DNA from: JALYUA01 sp038329555
GTDB taxonomy: Bacteria; Acidobacteriota; Thermoanaerobaculia; UBA5066; Gp7-AA6
Reading direction: 5' to 3'
Assembly (NCBI GenBank): GCA_038329555.1
Contig: JBBQNC010000197.1
Location: 1 to 7,081, forward strand
DNA length: 7,081 bases
The stretch's first letter is position 1. Every line of letters begins with the position of its first letter. The notes beneath the pieces were generated by a model that ran no database searches, was not told the DNA's origin, and was given only the letters and a program-made list of their open reading frames with translations. Both the position numbers and the translations under genes were made by a program. Of this stretch, positions 5,715-7,081 are shown one piece after another.

Positions 5715-5833
5715 ATGCGGCGCGCGAGGAGCTTGAAGGCTGCGGTTTCTCTCGACCGCGCGGTGCCCCGAGCCAGGCGCTCTTCCGCCGGGAGAGGGAG
5801 ACGGCAATGCGGCATCATTTCGGCCGATCTCTA

Positions 5834-5921
5834 ACATCCGCTCGCAGCGTGAGGAGTCTCCTGAGCGTCGCGAAGGGAGGAGCCTCACGCTGCGGGAGCC
5901 GGAGCGAAGCGAAGGCGACGG
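5834..5921 (-). repeat. Dispersed palindromic repeat, copy 2 (88 bp)
   Basis: This is the second copy of the element at 1089-1175, in the same orientation. Its arms are CGCAGCGTGAGG (5843-5854) and CCTCACGCTGCG (5883-5894), a perfect 12-bp stem. Against copy 1, the left arm has T for C and the right arm A for G at the paired position, so pairing is kept. On the minus strand it begins one base after the TAA of the PilZ gene. No T-run follows the stem. Confidence 0.87.
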
Positions 5922-5922
5922 A

Positions 5923-6792
5923 TTACTCCGATCGGCTTCGGAGACGGGAGAGCAGCTCGTCGAATTCCGGAGATTCGTCGACCAGCCGGAGGCCGAAACC
6001 GGGTGAGGCCGCGGGCGAAGAGACGTCGGCCGCCGTTCGGACGACCCGTCCTCGGAGGATGAGCTCTCTTCCGTCGGGCAGGTGGACGGTCAAGCGCAAC
6101 GCGGGTCCCGTTCCCGGAATCTGCGGTGTGCGCACGAACATCCCGCGGGGGGAGATGTCGCCGGTGACGCCGCGGCCTTGGAAGGAATCCTGCGTGAATT
6201 CGACCGTCATCTCGGCCCTGCGACGCCGGGCCGTTCGTTTCTCGACCGCGCCCGTTCCTCTCCGCCGGGCGTCGATGGGTCGTGCGGCGAGGACGCCGCT
6301 CGGGTCCGGCGATTCCGCCGGACCCCTCGTCTCTTCGGGCACGGGCGGAGCGGGCCAGCCGGCGGCGACGCCCTGGGACGACTCGATGCCGTCGATCCGA
6401 CCGGTGACTTCGCGCTCGTCGACGAGCACCAGGCACCGAAAGACGACGGGGAAGATCTGCTCGGGCGTCTTAACGAGCGTCTTCCACTGGTGGGAGAGAA
6501 CCTCGGGCGCCACCGGCCCGTCGAACCAGAAGCTCACTTGGCGCGTTCCCTTGACGATGACGGGCTGCAGGTAGTCGATTCCTGAGTCGTCCGCCGGGAA
6601 ACAGAATCCGAAGTGCCGGCTGGAGTCGGAGAGCCGGAAATCGGTCGCGGCGAGAAAGACCTCGTCATCGGCCTGCGACAGCGATTGCCGGTCCGTCGCG
6701 GCGACGCGCGCGTCCAGGCCGCTTCCGCCTTCGTAACGCCACACAGGGCTCGCCACGAGGTCCGCGACGGTCAATTCGACCAAGCGTTTCAT
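5923..6792 (-). CDS. PilZ-domain protein with uncharacterised N-terminal domain
   Basis: This is a 289-residue cytoplasmic protein. The C-terminal part (about 184-286) is a PilZ domain, the main bacterial receptor fold for cyclic di-GMP. It shows the arginine cluster KRTARRRRAEMTVEF (185-199, containing an RxxxR) and the DISPRGMFVRT strand (212-222, matching the [D/N]xSxxG signature), followed by a Val-rich strand and GFGLRLVD. Both binding motifs are intact, so binding is likely. Residues 1 to about 138 form a conserved-looking domain I do not recognise, containing EVFLAATDFRLSDSSRHFGF and GIDYLQPVIV; a Pro/Ala/Gly-rich linker (about 141-180) joins the two. I prefer the ATG at 6792, which begins MKRLVELTVADLV, over a TTG at 6840, because the extra residues look like unrelated sequence. 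Neither has a clear Shine-Dalgarno sequence. The stop is one base from an 88-bp repeat. Confidence 0.82.
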   Translation of the reverse strand: MKRLVELTVADLVASPVWRYEGGSGLDARVAATDRQSLSQADDEVFLAATDFRLSDSSRHFGFCFPADDSGIDYLQPVIVKGTRQVSFWFDGPVAPEVLSHQWKTLVKTPEQIFPVVFRCLVLVDEREVTGRIDGIESSQGVAAGWPAPPVPEETRGPAESPDPSGVLAARPIDARRRGTGAVEKRTARRRRAEMTVEFTQDSFQGRGVTGDISPRGMFVRTPQIPGTGPALRLTVHLPDGRELILRGRVVRTAADVSSPAASPGFGLRLVDESPEFDELLSRLRSRSE

Positions 6793-6873
6793 CGGAACTA
6801 GGGTAGCGCGAATCGGCGTCCGCCGCTGTGCTTCTCCCAACTCGCGATCATCCCATCACCTGATTCCCAGATT

Positions 6874-6897
6874 GATCACCCGATCACCCGATCGGCT
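6874..6897. repeat. 8-bp tandem repeat (GATCACCC), inverted relative to 5547 array
   Basis: GATC recurs every eight bases at 6874, 6882 and 6890 in units GATCACCC, GATCACCC and GATCGGCT. The reverse complement is GGGTGATC, the same motif as the array at 5547 but in the opposite orientation. It lies between the PilZ gene and the end of the next minus-strand gene. Looser ATC-rich sequence extends left to about 6846. Confidence 0.75.
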
Positions 6898-6906
6898 TGG
6901 GGCGCG

Positions 6907-7081
6907 TCACCGTCCCCGCGCGGCGTCTCGAAAGAAACCGCGGACGCTCCGGGTCGTGAGATAGAAGAGCACGCCCGCGGCGACCGGTACGCCGGCGAGG
7001 CCCCGGGGATCCTTCGTGAGCACCGCGCTCGCCAGACCGCCGACGAGGTTGGCGCCGATCAGTCCGACCGCAATCCGATGG
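6907..7081 (-). CDS. Small membrane protein, C-terminal fragment
   Basis: This is the last 57 codons of a minus-strand gene that enters from the right edge. The peptide reads HRIAVGLIGANLVGGLASAV, then LTKDPRGLAGVPVAAGVLFY, then LTTRSVRGFFRDAARGR and a TGA stop. Two hydrophobic segments (about residues 3-21 and 28-43 of the fragment) flank a short charged turn, and the end is basic, which suits a two-or-more-helix inner-membrane protein with a cytoplasmic tail. I do not recognise the family. The gap to the PilZ start is 114 bases and holds the inverted 8-bp repeat, so co-transcription with PilZ is possible but not shown. Support comes from the clean hydrophobic pattern and the matching strand. 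No start can be judged. Confidence 0.62.
   Translation of the reverse strand, partial: HRIAVGLIGANLVGGLASAVLTKDPRGLAGVPVAAGVLFYLTTRSVRGFFRDAARGR

Larger units (their letters stand above)
5536..5833. other. Non-coding region between convergent ASST-like and PilZ genes
   Basis: This stretch, with the 88-bp repeat that follows, separates the ends of two convergent genes. It holds two runs of 8-bp tandem repeats, an alternating CG palindrome (5634-5653) and a weak CTCTTCC/GGGAGAG hairpin near 5780-5798. I find no reading frame with a ribosome-binding site or a family match, and no T-run terminator. Confidence 0.7.

Noticed and set aside
5774..5798. A CTCTTCC/GGGAGAG hairpin that might be a decayed copy of the CCCTCTCC-type repeat.
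   Set aside because: The arms have a mismatch and the GGGGTGAGGGG side arm is missing, so the relation is too weak to claim.
6792..6840. A TTG start at 6840 that would extend the PilZ protein by 16 residues.
   Set aside because: There is no Shine-Dalgarno sequence before it and the added residues look non-conserved. The ATG at 6792 gives a more natural N-terminus, though it also lacks a clear Shine-Dalgarno sequence.

Overview
The window is a GC-rich, gene-dense piece of a bacterial chromosome. Its mix of families (DUF1579, DinB, ArsR/SRPBCC, YXWGXW-repeat, secreted arylsulfotransferase-like, PilZ) is typical of soil or environmental bacteria such as Acidobacteriota and related deep lineages. 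That placement is a guess from gene content, because there is no rRNA or phylogenetic marker. I see no phage, IS transposase, CRISPR array, tRNA or rRNA.

Layout from left to right: the N-terminal part of a DUF1579-like protein (minus strand, cut by the window edge); a two-gene minus-strand unit made of a 45-residue membrane microprotein and a secreted YXWGXW-type protein; an intergenic zone with two unrelated palindromic repeats; a minus-strand ArsR-type regulator fused to an SRPBCC/AHSA1 domain, with a 24-bp palindrome over its start codon; a 210-bp spacer with unusual inverted repeats; a cytoplasmic DinB-family protein (plus) facing a secreted DinB-family protein (minus), with a shared GC hairpin between their ends; a large secreted arylsulfotransferase-like protein (plus); a 387-bp non-coding stretch with 8-bp tandem repeats and the second copy of an 88-bp repeat; a PilZ-domain protein (minus); and the C-terminus of a small membrane protein (minus, cut by the window edge).

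Most genes look like independent one- or two-gene units rather than a pathway. The ArsR/SRPBCC fusion is probably autoregulated through its palindrome. Three proteins are predicted to be exported (YXWGXW, secreted DinB, ASST-like), which suggests a didermic cell with an active envelope. The PilZ protein points to cyclic di-GMP signalling.

The most interesting non-coding signal is a pair of 87/88-bp repeats. Each lies directly after the stop codon of a minus-strand gene, and their hairpin arms differ by a compensatory base-pair change. The most interesting coding signals are the ArsR-SRPBCC fusion that still carries an in-frame ribosome-binding site and start codon at the domain junction, and an uncharacterised N-terminal domain joined to PilZ. 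I found no multi-gene system that is clearly new.
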